Shown: positions 45,073-57,435, counted from the first letter of the stretch. The stretch is 64,000 nt of DNA from Curvularia sp. ZM96 (GCA_022457065.1 JAJGBQ010000001.1:1116001-1180000), one strand, 5' to 3'. Translations and numbers: made by a program. The notes: a model not told the origin generated them from the sequence alone.

Positions 45073-47293
45073 TTAGTTACCAATGGGGGTATCGCTCAGA
45101 GGCTCGCCCTTGGCCCAGTGGTTGATCCAGTTGAAGATCTCCGTGTGCCAGACCAAGCTGTTCTCCTGCTTGAGCACCCAGTGGTTCTCGTTGGGGAAGT
45201 TAAGGAACCTGCTGGGGATGCCGCGGGCCTGGAGGATGTTGAACAGGCTGAGGCCATCGCTCTCGGGGAGACGGTAGTCAAGCGTGTTGTGAATGACAAA
45301 CTGGGGAGTGGACCAGTTGGCAATGTGGTTCTGGGGGTTCCACTGGCGGTAAGCGGGTGAGTCCCAGATGTTGCCGGCGTAGTCGTGGCGGATGAACCAG
45401 AGCTCCTCAGATGCCCAGGCAGCTTCAGTGTTGGAGATACCGTCGTGGGTAACGATGGCCTTGAACTCGTTGCCAAGGTCGTTGGACTGGATCCAGTTGG
45501 TCATGTAACCACCGTACGAGGCACCAGCGACGATACCGTTCTTGGTGTCGATCCAGGTCATGGTCGAGTTGATGTAGTTCCAGGCGTTGACCAGGTCTTC
45601 GTAAGGCCAGCTGCCCCACTGTCCCTGAATCGAGTCGGTCAGGTACTGTCCGAAACTGGTAGAGCCAGTTGGGTTAGGCGCGACGACAATATAGCCCTGA
45701 TCGGCCCAGACCTGAGGGTTCCAGCGGTTCGACCAGCTGTTGCCCCAGTTGCCCTGAGGACCACCGTGGACCAGGAAAGCGAGCGGGTAAGTGACGTTCT
45801 CCTGGTAGAAGGTGGGCTTGACAACCCAAGCCTGAAGCTGTTGCTTAAGCTCGGGGTTGGAGCCGTTGAAGAAGATTTCAGAGACGGTGTGGGGGCCAAG
45901 ACCAGCAAGGTTGGGGTCAACCTTGGAGGCGTCAAGAAGCGTCTTCTTGTTGCCATCGGCGAGGATGTACCATTCACTAGGAGTCCAGATAGCAGTGGCT
46001 GCGACGAACAGCGAGCCGTCGGGAAGAAGAGCAAAGGTCGAAACAGAAGTGTTTCCAGTCATCGGCTCCGGAACGTATTTCTCATCGGCAGTGATTGGGA
46101 AGCTGAAGATCTTGACGTGGGCGTAGTCATCAGCAGTGGCGTAGATGCAAGTATCATCATGAGCCCAGGTAAGAGGTCCCTGAACCCAGCGATCGAAACC
46201 GGCACTCAAGCTCTTCCAGTTGCTGACAGCGACACCGCTGCCCTCGACAGCAACGTCGACAGTGTACAGCATGAACCTGTCAGACTCGTAGTAGTCCTCA
46301 TCCTGTTGGACGTAGGCAAGCTTGGAGCTACCAGTAGAGAAAGACGGAAGACCAGAAGCACCCTGGTGTCCAGCCTCGTACATCTCCGAACCGGGGCCGT
46401 TGATAGCAACGGGGGCATCGTTGGAAGCAAAGGCACCGACGTATACGTAAGAAGCGGTGTAGTTGGCCTTGTTGAGCTGAGGAGCCTTGCTGACGAAAGA
46501 GTACATGGAACCGTCAGGGCTGATGTCGTAGTCGCTCGAGTCGCCGAAAGGCTGGATGGGAGTCTCGGGCTGAGTAGTGGTGAACTTGATACCACTCTGG
46601 AGGTTGCGCATGCCGGCGCCTGAGAGGGCGTAGCTGCTGTTCTTGGAAAGGGTACCGGCAAAAAGCTGGTATCGGTTCTTGGTTAGCCAGGTGTCCCAGT
46701 GGCGGACGTAGATGTCCGAGTAGTAACGGGCAGTCGAGAAGGGCTTGACTTCGGTCTCGGGGTTGACTGCAGTGCCATTGGGGTAGGCCATGCAGTTGAC
46801 CAAGAAGTGCATATCACCGGTAGAGGTGTTGGCAACCTTCAATCCGGAGTAAGGCGCATCGAGGGAAGCAACCATTTTGCTCTGCTTCGGGTCCTTGATG
46901 TCACCAATCCACACAGTGACACCACCTGGGATTTCCTCGTTGGTGCCGTTGATGTAGATGATGCCAGTCTCGCTGCCGGGGATCCAGGCAACTTCGTTGA
47001 CCTCGCTAGCATCAAGGCCCGACTCAGTGACCTCACCGGTCTTGAGATTGATGAGGTTCATGCCTGAGCTGCCCGCATGCTTCTCGAAGGAGTACTGCGA
47101 GTACGGAAACAGAGCAACCGAGCCATCAGGACTGGGGTCAGCAGGACTGCGGCGTACAGTGCTAAGGAGCAGCCTGTGGCTTTGTTAGCATTGTGTAACT
47201 AGAACCGTAGCTGTGGACAAGTGCGCACTCTGGAGTGAAGGCACAGGCACCAGTAGCAGCCAATGCTGCGGCAACACTGAGGTATCGAGCCAT
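45073..47293 (-). CDS. secreted dipeptidyl-peptidase V (S9 prolyl oligopeptidase family)
   Basis: Two exons, 47293-47229 and 47173-45073, give 721 aa, matching the length of fungal DPPV. A signal peptide (MARYLSVAAALAATGACA) is encoded by exon 1. The N-terminal part is a beta-propeller with many N-glycosylation sites, and the C-terminal part is the alpha/beta hydrolase. The catalytic triad is Ser574 in GASYGGYM, Asp654 in TLDYRLPESD and His686 in NENHW, and the oxyanion region HGGPQGNWG is present. The enzyme removes X-Ala, His-Ser and similar dipeptides from secreted peptides outside the cell. The donor is GTGCGC, slightly unusual. A 412-codon open frame on the other strand here is a shadow. 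Confidence 0.96.
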
Positions 47294-49752
47294 TGTGTAT
47301 GCGACCAGCTTCGTGAAAGCTCAGTTGGACGAGGTCGATGACCAGACGAAGTTCAGCGCGGGCATGCAAATTATTTGTACAACGCGCCGGATTCAACACC
47401 CTTGCCACACGACATTGCGTCGGCGGGGTTCATGTCGGCTCGGAGCCGGTACCTGGACGTGATGATGACTATCCTTGACGGCACGCCTGTGATGCCATCA
47501 GAGCCAGGCCCGAGAGCGGTAGCTGCTAATCCAGAGATGTCAAGAGATGAATGTTGTACACTGTATCTCCTTCCTAATGGAGGCTAGCGTCACCGGCGCA
47601 CAAACAAGCTTGTCGTCGGGTGGGCTCCTAGAAAGCATGTTTCCGTGTCGTCCTATCGCAACACGGCCCACACGCAGGCTAGACAGCGGGTCAACTTGGC
47701 ATGCATTCTTCACGAGCGGTCGATGCAGTTGGTGGCGGATAATGCCAAGGCGCGCTAGCCTCAGAATCGATGTACGGCGGGATAAACGGCGCATCCAAAG
47801 AGGCAGGTCGGGAAAAGCTCCAGCTTGAGTCGGCTATCGCCATCTCCACAGCGATTACTATCACGCTCGGTCTCCTGTCGCCTGGATACATCCTTGTGTA
47901 ATGGAAAGGCTAGAAGCTCGTGTTTTGCCTGGGCGCATTCAGCTGGGCTTGCATTGCACGCCTCATCTGCTCATCAGCACCTTGCCCTCTATGCCTGCCT
48001 CGCCGGGCCTAGATGTACTTTGACTTGATCACGTCTTCGCATTTGTGAACTCTACGCACAAAGCTGCCGTTAAGGTCCGGCGTGGCTGACCGGTGGTTCC
48101 GTGCTGTGCTCGGGCTGCACCAGGTGTCCCACAAGCCTCGGTATCCGTATGCTGGGTCTGGGGACATCGATTTTACTGTCCCAAGTACCTGGGAAACGGG
48201 CCAAGCATGCGAGTCTCGCTTCGTTGTGCCTCCTCTCTTTGAACCTCGAACACTGCTATCGGTCATTGCTGTGGTTTTTTTTTTTGCTGTTGTAGTACAA
48301 TATCTGCAGCACAACTGCTTAGAGATTGTACAAAATGCACATCCTGGGTCGAGGCAGTCATTTCCTTTGCATGAAAGGGCCAGTCATTTCCATATCCAAC
48401 AGCTTGTTCTGTGCGACGACACAACAGTAAAACGTTCCACTGAGAGTGTTATGTGCCAGAAGTTGAAGAGTCGGTCTCTGTACTCTCGCTTCAATATTTA
48501 GCTTCTTACTGGGCATGCCATCACATGGGTGCTATACATGGAAGTGATAGCGGCGCGGGACTAGCCGTACCGACGCCTTTCCTTGACAGCACGCTTCCAA
48601 GAAGCCGGTCTGAAGATCCTAAGAGACTTGACGATCTTACCTGGTCCTGCAGGGCTGCACAGGAGATGCCAACTGTCTTCGACTTCCATCACTGGTGCGG
48701 GCACTGTTCAAGATCTTCCACAGCGGTCTTTCCGTATCCGCTTATAAATTGTTTCATCTATTCTCGACTAGAATGATACTGTCTCTGTGTACTTGGTGTA
48801 TCGCCAAGATGCACGGCGCTGCAACCCTTGAACCACGGCAGGTAAACATGCACCTTGAATAGTCTTGTGTGCTGATATCGGTAAATTGAAGTCCTGTTCT
48901 CCCAAAAAATTATTCTTTTGTCTTGAGCTCTTCTGCTTTTTTGCATGCGATCAAGTTATTGTTTCACCACTAGCTTCGTCGTGGACTAGAGCGTTTCCTT
49001 GCAGGGAGTAATCGCGACTTGGTGCGCTCTAAAGCAAACACGTAACCGAATTATTCTGGACCGGTCCTTAGACTTTAAGTACACGTACTGGAGCTATTTT
49101 GCATTACGTTGGAATCCGGCCAATTTATCGTCATTGCTTTGGCTTCAGTGACTCTGGGAAAGGAAAAGGCGTGACATTCAATTGCTTTGATCGAACTGGT
49201 TGATGAGGTCAGTATGCGATATGGCCCTATTCAACAGCTCACATAGATATTTGAAACTTGCTCGTCTTCTAACGTATATTGCAACTTCTAATGTATATTG
49301 CAATTTCTCATGTATGCCGTCGCCTCGTTGTAATGCAGTGCTGAATCGTGGAATAATTGTGGCCACCCAGCGTCGCGGCTTAGCTCAATTGGTTTGGTAG
49401 AGATACCACTGCAATCACGCATACAGCGCGGTCCGAGAGTCGTTGCAATAAGGAGATACATTGATTGTAGGCCGTTGTAGCGTGGAAGAGATGTGTAGTC
49501 GGGAGTTATGTCGCGCCTTCCTCTCGGTGACCTCGTGGAGAGAGGATCATCGTGACGCCGCTTCCTTTCCCACCCTCCATGCACCATCTCTTCGAGCACC
49601 AACACCAGTGCCGTCACTTCTGCTCTGCCCCAAAATTTTCCATGGAGTTTAACATCTCACATCCCTAGCATCTACGCCTTTGCAGGACCCATTGTGTTGC
49701 TCAATCATAGCACTGCGATTATCGGACTTTACAGCCGCAGATCTCCTTATTT

Positions 49753-49856
49753 CCCCGCGTTGTTTTCCCCACATTTCATCCACAGAACCTTGAATGACTC
49801 TCTCCACGCTTGACAAAACCGGAGATAGTCTTGATTTGATGACCCAACTTTTAGCC
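49753..49856. promoter_or_regulatory. candidate CreA and XlnR/Xyr1 sites upstream of GH67
   Basis: CCCCGC (49753-49758) and CTCCAC (49802-49807) fit the minus-strand CreA consensus SYGGRG. TTTAGCC (49850-49856) is the reverse of GGCTAAA, the xylanase-activator site. They lie 180-280 bp ahead of the ATG. Short sites like these also occur by chance. Confidence 0.4.
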
Positions 49857-49971
49857 TGAAATGCGGCTTTTTTGTTCCAACTTGCGTGTTCGGTCGGAAA
49901 TGTCGCGACAGATGCTGCCATAATCAGATCACTGACGTATTGGTCTTTATTAAACATAGGCCACGGCAACA

Positions 49972-49977
49972 TATAAA
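49972..49977 (+). promoter_or_regulatory. TATA box of alpha-glucuronidase gene
   Basis: TATAAA lies about 60 bp ahead of the ATG at 50036. Confidence 0.5.
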
Positions 49978-50035
49978 TGGTTTGCGACAGAATGGTATGG
50001 GCTGGGAAGGGCCCTGCAGCATTTTGAATGCAACT

Positions 50036-52543
50036 ATGCGGCTGATATTCGCAACGCTACTCTGTGCCATTGGTGGAGCCATTGCCGAAGATGGCTCCCA
50101 GGGCTGGCTGCGATACGCTCGAATCCCAGATGGACCATCGGCCCAATCGGTGCCATCAGCACTTATCGCACTGAACAGCACGAAAACGAGCCCGGTCTAT
50201 ACAGCCGGCCAAGAGCTTCAGAAGGGTGTGCACGGCATCACCGGTAAACAGCTTAAAGTGAGCGCCACCGGGGGAAAGAACCAATCGACGATCGTGGTTG
50301 GGACAGCAGCTGCTTATAGCGAAGCATACGGCAATATCGAGGAAACCAAAGACTTGGAAGAAGATGGATTTTACCTCAACACAACCCCAGGGAAGGTCAT
50401 TATCATCGGGCAGAACGAGCGCGGTGCTTTGTATGGCGCATTCGAATACCTCTCGCAACTTGCACAGAACAATGTGACGTTCGGATCAAAAGTGTACAAC
50501 CCTCAGGCGCCCATTCGATGGACAAACGAATGGGACAATATGGATGGCAGTATCGAGCGAGGCTATGCTGGTCCGTCGATTTTCTTCCAGAATGGTTACG
50601 TGATCGAGAATACTACTCGCATCGCGGAATATGCCCGGCTACTGGCCTCTATCCGTGTCAATGGCGCCATCATCAACAACGTTAACGCAAATCCTTCCCT
50701 GCTCAACGACCGCAACGTGGAGGGTCTCGGCAGGATTGCAAATGCGATGAGACCGTACGGAGTGCAGATTGGCATTTCACTAAACTTTGCGTCTCCCAAT
50801 CAAAGCCTGGGCACTTTCGATCCATTGGATCCCAAGGTCGATGCTTGGTGGGCAAACATCACCAACCGCATTTATGCCAAGGTTCCAGACATGGCAGGGT
50901 ATCTGGTGAAAGCCAACAGCGAGGGCCAACCAGGACCACTCACGTACAACCGCACGCTGGCGGATGGAGCGAACATGTTTGCACGAGCTGTAAAGCCCCA
51001 TGGCGGAGTGGTCATGTTTCGCGCTTTCGTATACGACAACCACATCAACCCGGCGAATTGGTACGCTGACCGAGCGAATGCCCAGCTCGAGTTCTTCCAA
51101 CATCTCGATGGGAAATTTGACGAGAACGTTGTTGTCCAGATTAAGTTTGGGCCAATTGACTTCCAGGTCCGAGAACCGCCGTCACCGTTATTCGCGTCAC
51201 TACGCAACACGAGCACAGCCATCGAGGTTCAAATCACACCCGAATACCTTGGCCAGAACTGTCACTTGGTATACCTCGCGCCGCAGTGGAAGGAAATCCT
51301 CGAATTTGACATGAGAGCTGAGAATGCTCCGTCAAAAGTCAAGGATATTGTTAGTGGAAAACGCTTCAAGCGACCACTTGGTGGGTATGCTGGCGTTTCG
51401 GGTGTTGGTGCCAACACTACATGGCTAGGTAGCCATCTCGCCATGTCCAACCTGTATGCCTTTGGACGGCTAGCATGGGACGCATCTAGTGGCTCAGAGG
51501 CCGTTCTTCAGGACTGGATTCGCTTGACTTTTGGGTTTGACCAGAAAGTCCTTGACACCATTACTGATATGTCGATGAAGTCATGGCCCGCATACGAGAA
51601 CTACAGTGGCAATCTTGGCATTCAGACACTTACTGATATCCTTTACACGCATTACGGTCCTAATCCGGCCTCTCAAGATGGAAATGGTTGGGGCCAGTGG
51701 ACACGCGCTGATGCTTTTGGTATCGGCATGGACCGCACAGTTAAAAACGGTACTAAGAATGCGGGACAATACCCACCGGAGGTTGCCAAAGTTTGGGAAA
51801 ACATTGAGCTGACTCCGGATAATCTTTTGCTCTGGTTTCACCACGTCAAATATACGCAGCGGTTAAAATCTAACAAGACGGTTATCCAGCACTTCTACGA
51901 CGCCCACTACGAGGGAGCGGCCACAGCCCAGGAGTTTGTCCACCAATGGGAGTCTCTCAAAGGCAAGATTGACGAGGAGCGATTTGAGCACGTCTTGTTC
52001 AGACAAATTTACCAAGCTGGACACTCGCTGGTGTGGCGCGACGCCATCAACCAGTTTTATTTCAACCTGTCCAAGATACCCGATGAGAAGAATCGCGTGG
52101 GCAACCATCCGTATCGGATTGAGGCAGAAAGCATGACTCTGCAGAACTACAAGCCGTATGCGGTCAAGCCTTTTGAAACGGCGTCTGGGTTCACAGGCAT
52201 CGTCACCACGTCGAACCGGTCCACAGGCGTAGCTACGGCGAAGGTAAAGTTTGCGAGTGGGAAGTATGATGTTGCGGTAAATTATTGGGATGTGATAGGC
52301 GGCCGGGCCAAGTATCAGCTGAAGCTCGGGAACCGGACAGTGGGATCATGGACGGGAGACATGGAAGATAGATTGGGCCACGCGCCTTCAATCTATCTGG
52401 ACGGGCATTCAGCGAGACGGATAACGTTCCGAGGCGTCGAGGTGCAGCAGGGGGAATCGGTGCAGATCACAGGCCAGGCCGATGGCATCGAGGCGGCGCC
52501 CATCGACTATGTTTCTTTTCTTCCCGTGGGGATTGTCGACTGA
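50036..52543 (+). CDS. aguA: GH67 alpha-glucuronidase, secreted
   Basis: Single exon of 835 aa, the usual fungal length of about 840. The start at 50036 gives a signal peptide (MRLIFATLLCAIGGAIA); the frame is open further upstream but only this ATG begins one. GH67 motifs are clear: RWTNEWDNMDGSIERGYAG, the acid Glu296 in NSEGQPGP, Asp375 in GPIDFQ, and Glu403 in TPEYLGQ. The 28-residue spacing between the last two equals that of the known catalytic Asp/Glu pair. About a dozen N-glycosylation sequons are present. The enzyme releases 4-O-methyl-glucuronic acid from the ends of xylo-oligosaccharides in hemicellulose breakdown. The symbol follows Aspergillus usage. Confidence 0.96.
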   Translation: MRLIFATLLCAIGGAIAEDGSQGWLRYARIPDGPSAQSVPSALIALNSTKTSPVYTAGQELQKGVHGITGKQLKVSATGGKNQSTIVVGTAAAYSEAYGNIEETKDLEEDGFYLNTTPGKVIIIGQNERGALYGAFEYLSQLAQNNVTFGSKVYNPQAPIRWTNEWDNMDGSIERGYAGPSIFFQNGYVIENTTRIAEYARLLASIRVNGAIINNVNANPSLLNDRNVEGLGRIANAMRPYGVQIGISLNFASPNQSLGTFDPLDPKVDAWWANITNRIYAKVPDMAGYLVKANSEGQPGPLTYNRTLADGANMFARAVKPHGGVVMFRAFVYDNHINPANWYADRANAQLEFFQHLDGKFDENVVVQIKFGPIDFQVREPPSPLFASLRNTSTAIEVQITPEYLGQNCHLVYLAPQWKEILEFDMRAENAPSKVKDIVSGKRFKRPLGGYAGVSGVGANTTWLGSHLAMSNLYAFGRLAWDASSGSEAVLQDWIRLTFGFDQKVLDTITDMSMKSWPAYENYSGNLGIQTLTDILYTHYGPNPASQDGNGWGQWTRADAFGIGMDRTVKNGTKNAGQYPPEVAKVWENIELTPDNLLLWFHHVKYTQRLKSNKTVIQHFYDAHYEGAATAQEFVHQWESLKGKIDEERFEHVLFRQIYQAGHSLVWRDAINQFYFNLSKIPDEKNRVGNHPYRIEAESMTLQNYKPYAVKPFETASGFTGIVTTSNRSTGVATAKVKFASGKYDVAVNYWDVIGGRAKYQLKLGNRTVGSWTGDMEDRLGHAPSIYLDGHSARRITFRGVEVQQGESVQITGQADGIEAAPIDYVSFLPVGIVD

Positions 52544-53202
52544 GAGGGCAGGAGCATGGGAGGATTGCGCAGACATCAGCTTGGGTAGGATACAAGTAGA
52601 TTAATGAATGCCATCGGGAGCCGCGATCGCACACACGGCGCTGGGCTGGGCTTGGCCGTCATTTCCCCTGCAGGGAGTCCCTGTGTGCTTCCCGCCGCAC
52701 TAGGCCCGATGCGGCCGTGTCTCCCCTTTTCCGCCCCAGGCCGGCATGGCGACACACGACACTCGCCGCCGTTGGATGGTTTGCCGACGCAACAAATCTC
52801 ACACGCCATGCACAGCACGTCTGCGGCTTTGGCTGGTAGCGACCATGTCTGGGTGCAAGCAGGGAAAAAGCAACACCCCAGCTCCTTCGTGACGCGCCCC
52901 ATGCCTCCCCCGCGCGACACCAACGACTCTCATATACGGGGGGGTGGGCGCGTCGCCGTGTCGTCCGCCGTCTCCTTTCCCCTCGCCCATACTGACCGAG
53001 CATCCGGTGGACACGCAGCCTAGGATCCGTGCCGTACGCCGTTTCTGCACAATGTGACAAGCCTTCAGCTTCGACCAACTCGAGACATCCCAGCTGCGAC
53101 CCCCCATCGGCGCCGTCCCTGTCCTGCGATCTCCAGATCCCCGATTGCCTCCCAGCACTCGCCGTCTTGCCTTGCCTTGCGTTGCCATTCCATCGCGAGT
53201 TG
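52544..53202. other. intergenic, GC-rich
   Basis: Between the GH67 stop and the ankyrin gene start. It is GC-rich with C-runs. No gene was recognised. Confidence 0.55.
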
Positions 53203-55079
53203 ATGGCGCGCCCGAGTACAGTCGCCGCTCGATGCGCTGCGCTAGGCACATCGATCGCCCAGGTTAGAGCTGCCTCCAGGTCCCATCATCCCACCCGCCC
53301 CTTGCGCTAATATCCCGTCCCAGATTGTCCCGGACATCAGCAGTTTTGCGCGCAAAGTCCGCGATGCAAGGCATGACCTCAATGCAATCAACACTAATCT
53401 GCTCATCATCAGGACCGGTCTGGGAGTTGCCCAGGATGACTTCTCCGTCAAGGGTGCTGCGCTGCCTCCATCCCTCGTTGACGCTGTGTCGCGGGTAGTC
53501 GACTCTTGCGACGACACCAGTGATCGACTCCAAAAGGCCTTTCTCAAGCTGTCATGTAGTAAGAATCCAAGGGAAGATTGGCGGATCCTAAAAGACGGAC
53601 CACTAGTCAACTTGCGCCATGATCTTGATTCCTCAAAAGTCATCCTGGAATTGTCTCTGGATTATCTCGCCTTGTGAGTTGAAGCCGTCTCTTCCCCAGG
53701 CCTTCCCAATGCAGCCATTGCTTACGTTTCCCAGATTTGGCCAGCAAGATACTTTGGACTCCTTGCTCCAGAATTACGTCAGCGATCTCATCACACAAAG
53801 TGACGATCTCTTGAAGCGGACAGATACAGAAGAAATCCATGTCAACCAAACAGCGCGAGAGACGCTTCCTGCGTTGCTCCAGGCTGTACGCTTACTCAGG
53901 TCATGCATTACAGCAATCTCAAGAGAAGGAACTCCAACAACCCCACAGCAGCCAACAAAGAGAACGACGATTCCGCGACCAGACTCTCTAGAACCCGTTC
54001 TTGGCGAAACGCCTCGAAGCGGAAGAAAAAGCCCCAATGGCAGAAAAAGCCCCAGCGGCCAGAGCTCATCGCATACCAGCACAAACGACAGCGGCATTGG
54101 CACATGGCTCGCCAACGTTCCCTCATTCGAAGATGCACAACCCCTGGCGTATTCTAACATTGAACAATCGCCACTGCGGCTTATGGTGCCCTTTTCCCAG
54201 GACCCCATGACCCCATCACGTGGTACCTTTTACACCGAAGATGGCGCATCCTCGGCCCAGACCCTTGTAGCACCAGAGTCACGACTGAAGAAATCGTACA
54301 GTTGGTGTACTGACCTGTCGGGCAAAGCGAGTACCAGGATCCATCTCGCCTCCTGCTATGCATCCAAACATGCATCAAAATATGCATCGATCATTTCTGG
54401 CTCGGATGTATCCATCATTCACAAGAAAATCACATCCGATCGAATCGCCGTGACAAAAGCCAAGAGAAAGGAGCTTGAACCCCGCCAGAGAGAGGCCGTC
54501 GACCGCATATTAGCTAACATACCAGCGGAAGCAACGTCCGCCGAGGTAGAAAGAGTTATCTGGGAGGGCGCGAGTCCCATGGCACCACATCCGGAATTTG
54601 GATTCTTCTTCATGAGAGCAGCCTACGAAATGTCGACAGATATCTTGCCCCTCCTGATGGAATTTGGAGCCGACATCACCCGCACAAACGTGGCACCAAC
54701 ATCATATTACACCGCTGTCCACGCTGCCACGTTAGGATGTCGGCTCGAAACAGTACGCTATCTCGCCTCTCTAGGTCACTCCCTCGACACACCCGATTTT
54801 CATGGCGAAACTCCCCTTCACCTTGCCATCAGGACGCCTGGAGCGTCAGCAGTTGCCAAGTATTTGGTAGAAGCAGGTGCGGACGTCAACTTGGAATCAA
54901 GAGCTGGGCAAACACCGCTGCAGGTAGCACTCAAAGTACCAGGACTGGAGCCTCGGGATCGGAGCGTGCTGATGTCGCTACTCATTGCACATGGTGCAGA
55001 GGGCGAGGCAGAGGTCAAGAGAGTAATGGAATGCAGGAGGGGTAATGAGAAAGGCAGGAGTGTACTGGGACTGACCTGA
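53203..55079 (+). CDS. fungal N-domain / ankyrin-repeat protein
   Basis: Three exons, 53203-53262, 53324-53673 and 53735-55079, give 584 aa. The N-terminal ~135 residues (CAALGTSIAQIVPDISSFAR, then RKVRDARHDLNAINTNLL, then LRHDLDSSKVILELSLDYL) look like the helical fungal N-terminal domain found on STAND/NLR-like proteins. A Ser/Thr/Pro-rich linker follows. The C-terminus has ankyrin repeats: LPLLMEFGADITRTN, HAATLGCRLETVRYLASLGHSLDTPDFHGETPLHLAIRTPG and AKYLVEAGADVNLESRAGQTPLQVALK. There is no NACHT or NB-ARC nucleotide-binding domain between, so it is not a full NLR. The role may be in signalling or nonself recognition (inference). Exon 1 is short and its ATG is the least certain part. Confidence 0.78.
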
Positions 55080-55820
55080 TGACCAACACTAGGTGGGCTT
55101 TGCATAAGCCTCATGCAATATTTTCTTGTGTAATGTACAGTTGTGCGACTGCGTCGCGTTGGCTATGTTACATCATAGTTGTATCTTTTTTCAGACGAGC
55201 CTTGCGCCTCGATCTAGATTGTTTTAGGGCTGGCGAGGGACAAGCACGGTTGGATACCCGATACCCTTTTTTGAGCGTTCGCTGGTGGGATTTACATGGG
55301 ATTCAGGGACAATACCTTACAAGGGGCCTCAGCCTTGCTTTGCGAGAAGCTGTAATCATATTGACGGCGATAAAAAAAGGTGGTAGGGCTTTGCTTTTAT
55401 TATCATTCATCCATAGAGTACATAGACTTGAAAACCCTGCAGAGCTTTTGCCATTGATTACTCTTCAAGTTCGCATAGGAATTGATATGCTACTAGAGCA
55501 ACAAAATAACAAGCAAAACAATAGTTGGCAAGAATATTACATTATTGCAATGCAACACATAACCATGTAAATACGTAGAGAGAAAAGATACTGGATCCAA
55601 AGCTATGTTGATGAACGTACTTTGACTCGACACAATTAGTGATACTGTGGGGTAACACAGTCCGCGATGCTGAAGATGGGTGGAGCCAATCCCGACCTAC
55701 GACCCCGCTGGCTGATTGTGCTCCACTAGCCATCGGGCATCTCCGTTATCGTTGCAACAGACTTCCCGTTCTCTTTGCTTTTTGTCTCCCTATTCAATTT
55801 CCACTCAATCCTCCAACAGC
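55080..55820. other. intergenic
   Basis: Between the ankyrin gene and the aldehyde dehydrogenase gene, AT-rich around 55350-55640. No gene was recognised. Confidence 0.55.
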
Positions 55821-57435
55821 ATGGCCGAGGCAACAAAGGATGCGTATCTGATGTGGGTGGAGGGTAAAGAGGTAGAAGGCGGAGCAGAGCAGTCAGTCAG
55901 CCATGCATGGATATATGACCGACTATGATTGCTAACGACAATATAGGCTGGCTGTTGAAGATCCTGCAACTGGAGAGGTCTTTGCACATTGTCATGCAGC
56001 ATCTGCCGCCGATGTCGACAATGTCGTCAAAACCGCCCACAAGGTTTTCAAATCCGGGGTCTGGTCCAAAGCACCCCGACATGTCCGTGCAGACACTTTG
56101 GACCGCATCGCCTCGCTTTTGACGGCGAACCTGCCACGTTTGATTGAATTGGAAGTGCGGCAAACAGGGCGCGCTATCCGCGAAATGAATGCTCAGGTTC
56201 CAACTCTCACCAAGTGGTTCAAGTACTACGCTGCACTGATACGGACCGAAGAGCGATCCGTGTTACCCACCGTCGGTAAACTCCATAACTGGATCGATAG
56301 GAAGCCGCTCGGTGTGGTTGCCCAAATTACGCCGTTTAATCACCCAATGCTGATTGCTGTCAAGAAGATAGCGCCTGCGTTGGCAGCGGGCAACTGCATC
56401 GTCTTGAAGCCGAGTGAGCTGACCCCCCTCACCAGCATCGAGTTGGGAAAGCTTATGAAGGAGGCGGGCTTGCCGGATGGTGTATTCAATGTGCTCCCTG
56501 GTGATGGTGCTACGACTGGCAAAGCTCTTGTCGAACACCCATTGATCAAAAAGGTTGATGTGACTGGCGGCACACCTGCTGGACGCGCCATCGGTGCTAT
56601 TGCAGGACGAAATCTCTCACATTATACTGCCGAGCTTGGCGGGAAAGCGCCTCTAGTCATCTTCGAAAAGGCACACGTAGATCTGGCAGTTAACGGAGTT
56701 GCATTTGCCAGTTTCATCGCCAGCGGCCAGACATGCGTTGCAGCGACTCGCATCATTGTCCAAAACAGTATCCTTGATCAGGTGATAGAAAAGCTCAAGA
56801 CCAAGGCACAAAGTATCGAACGGAGAATGGGGTCCCCGAAGAAGGTGGAGTCGATGATGGGCCCGCTCATATCTGGAAAGCAGCTAGGCAACGTGAAGAC
56901 GCTGGTCGATGACGCGAAGCAAGCGGGCATTACGGCCGTAACTGGCGGACAACGCATGAAGGGCAAGTCCTTGCTCGACGACACCGATTTCTCCAAAGGC
57001 TATTTTTATCCACCAACGATATTAACTGACGGTCCGTCTAAAAAGGTCGTCGACACACGCATATGGCGGGAAGAAGCGTTCGGCCCTGTTATCGTAGTGG
57101 TCGGATTCGACACTGAAGACGAAGCAGTAGAGCTTGCAAACGACAGCGAGTTCGGGCTAGGAGCAGCCATCTGGACACAAGATCTATCGCAAGCGTTCCG
57201 TGTTTCGGAGAATATTGAGAGCGGCATCTGCTGGGTCAATACACATCACCGCAACGACCCCAGTTCGCCCTGGGGCGGCATCAAGAGCTCGGGTGTGGGA
57301 AGCGAAAACGGAATCGATGCGTACAATGCGTATACGACGTCCAAGAGCACAATTATTAACTATGCAACTGCGGAGGAAGGCCTGGCGAGCGATGACTGGT
57401 TCAGGGAGGGCACAGGCGAGGTCAGGTATGGATAG
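55821..57435 (+). CDS. aldehyde dehydrogenase (NAD(P)+-dependent)
   Basis: Two exons, 55821-55891 and 55947-57435, give 519 aa. Active-site residues are present: catalytic Cys287 in SGQTCVAATR and the general base Glu253 in TAELGGKAP. The Asn of ITPFNHP and the KPSE cofactor loop are also intact, and EEAFGPV marks the second Glu. It oxidises an aldehyde to the acid, probably in the cytosol because no targeting peptide is visible. The substrate class is not clear. The intron uses a GTCAGT donor, less usual, with a GCTAAC branch and TAG acceptor; the join EQLAVEDPATGE fits the family start. It is convergent with the 585-aa gene, 110 bp apart. Confidence 0.93.

Larger units (their letters stand above)
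47294..50035. other. intergenic, 2.7 kb
   Basis: Between the divergent starts of DPPV and the alpha-glucuronidase. Open frames are short and uncoordinated. The 300 bp before 50036 hold candidate sugar-control sites, listed separately. Confidence 0.5.

Noticed and set aside
45385..46623. 412-codon open frame on the + strand
   Set aside because: It is exactly antisense to the DPPV gene, whose codon bias leaves the opposite frame open. It shows no domain, and DPPV is certain.
49365..49440. tRNA-like stretch with TAGCTCAATTGGTTTGGTAGAG
   Set aside because: It has a box-A-like arm, but the acceptor stem has no matching 3' strand and the B-box is poor. At most a tRNA relic.
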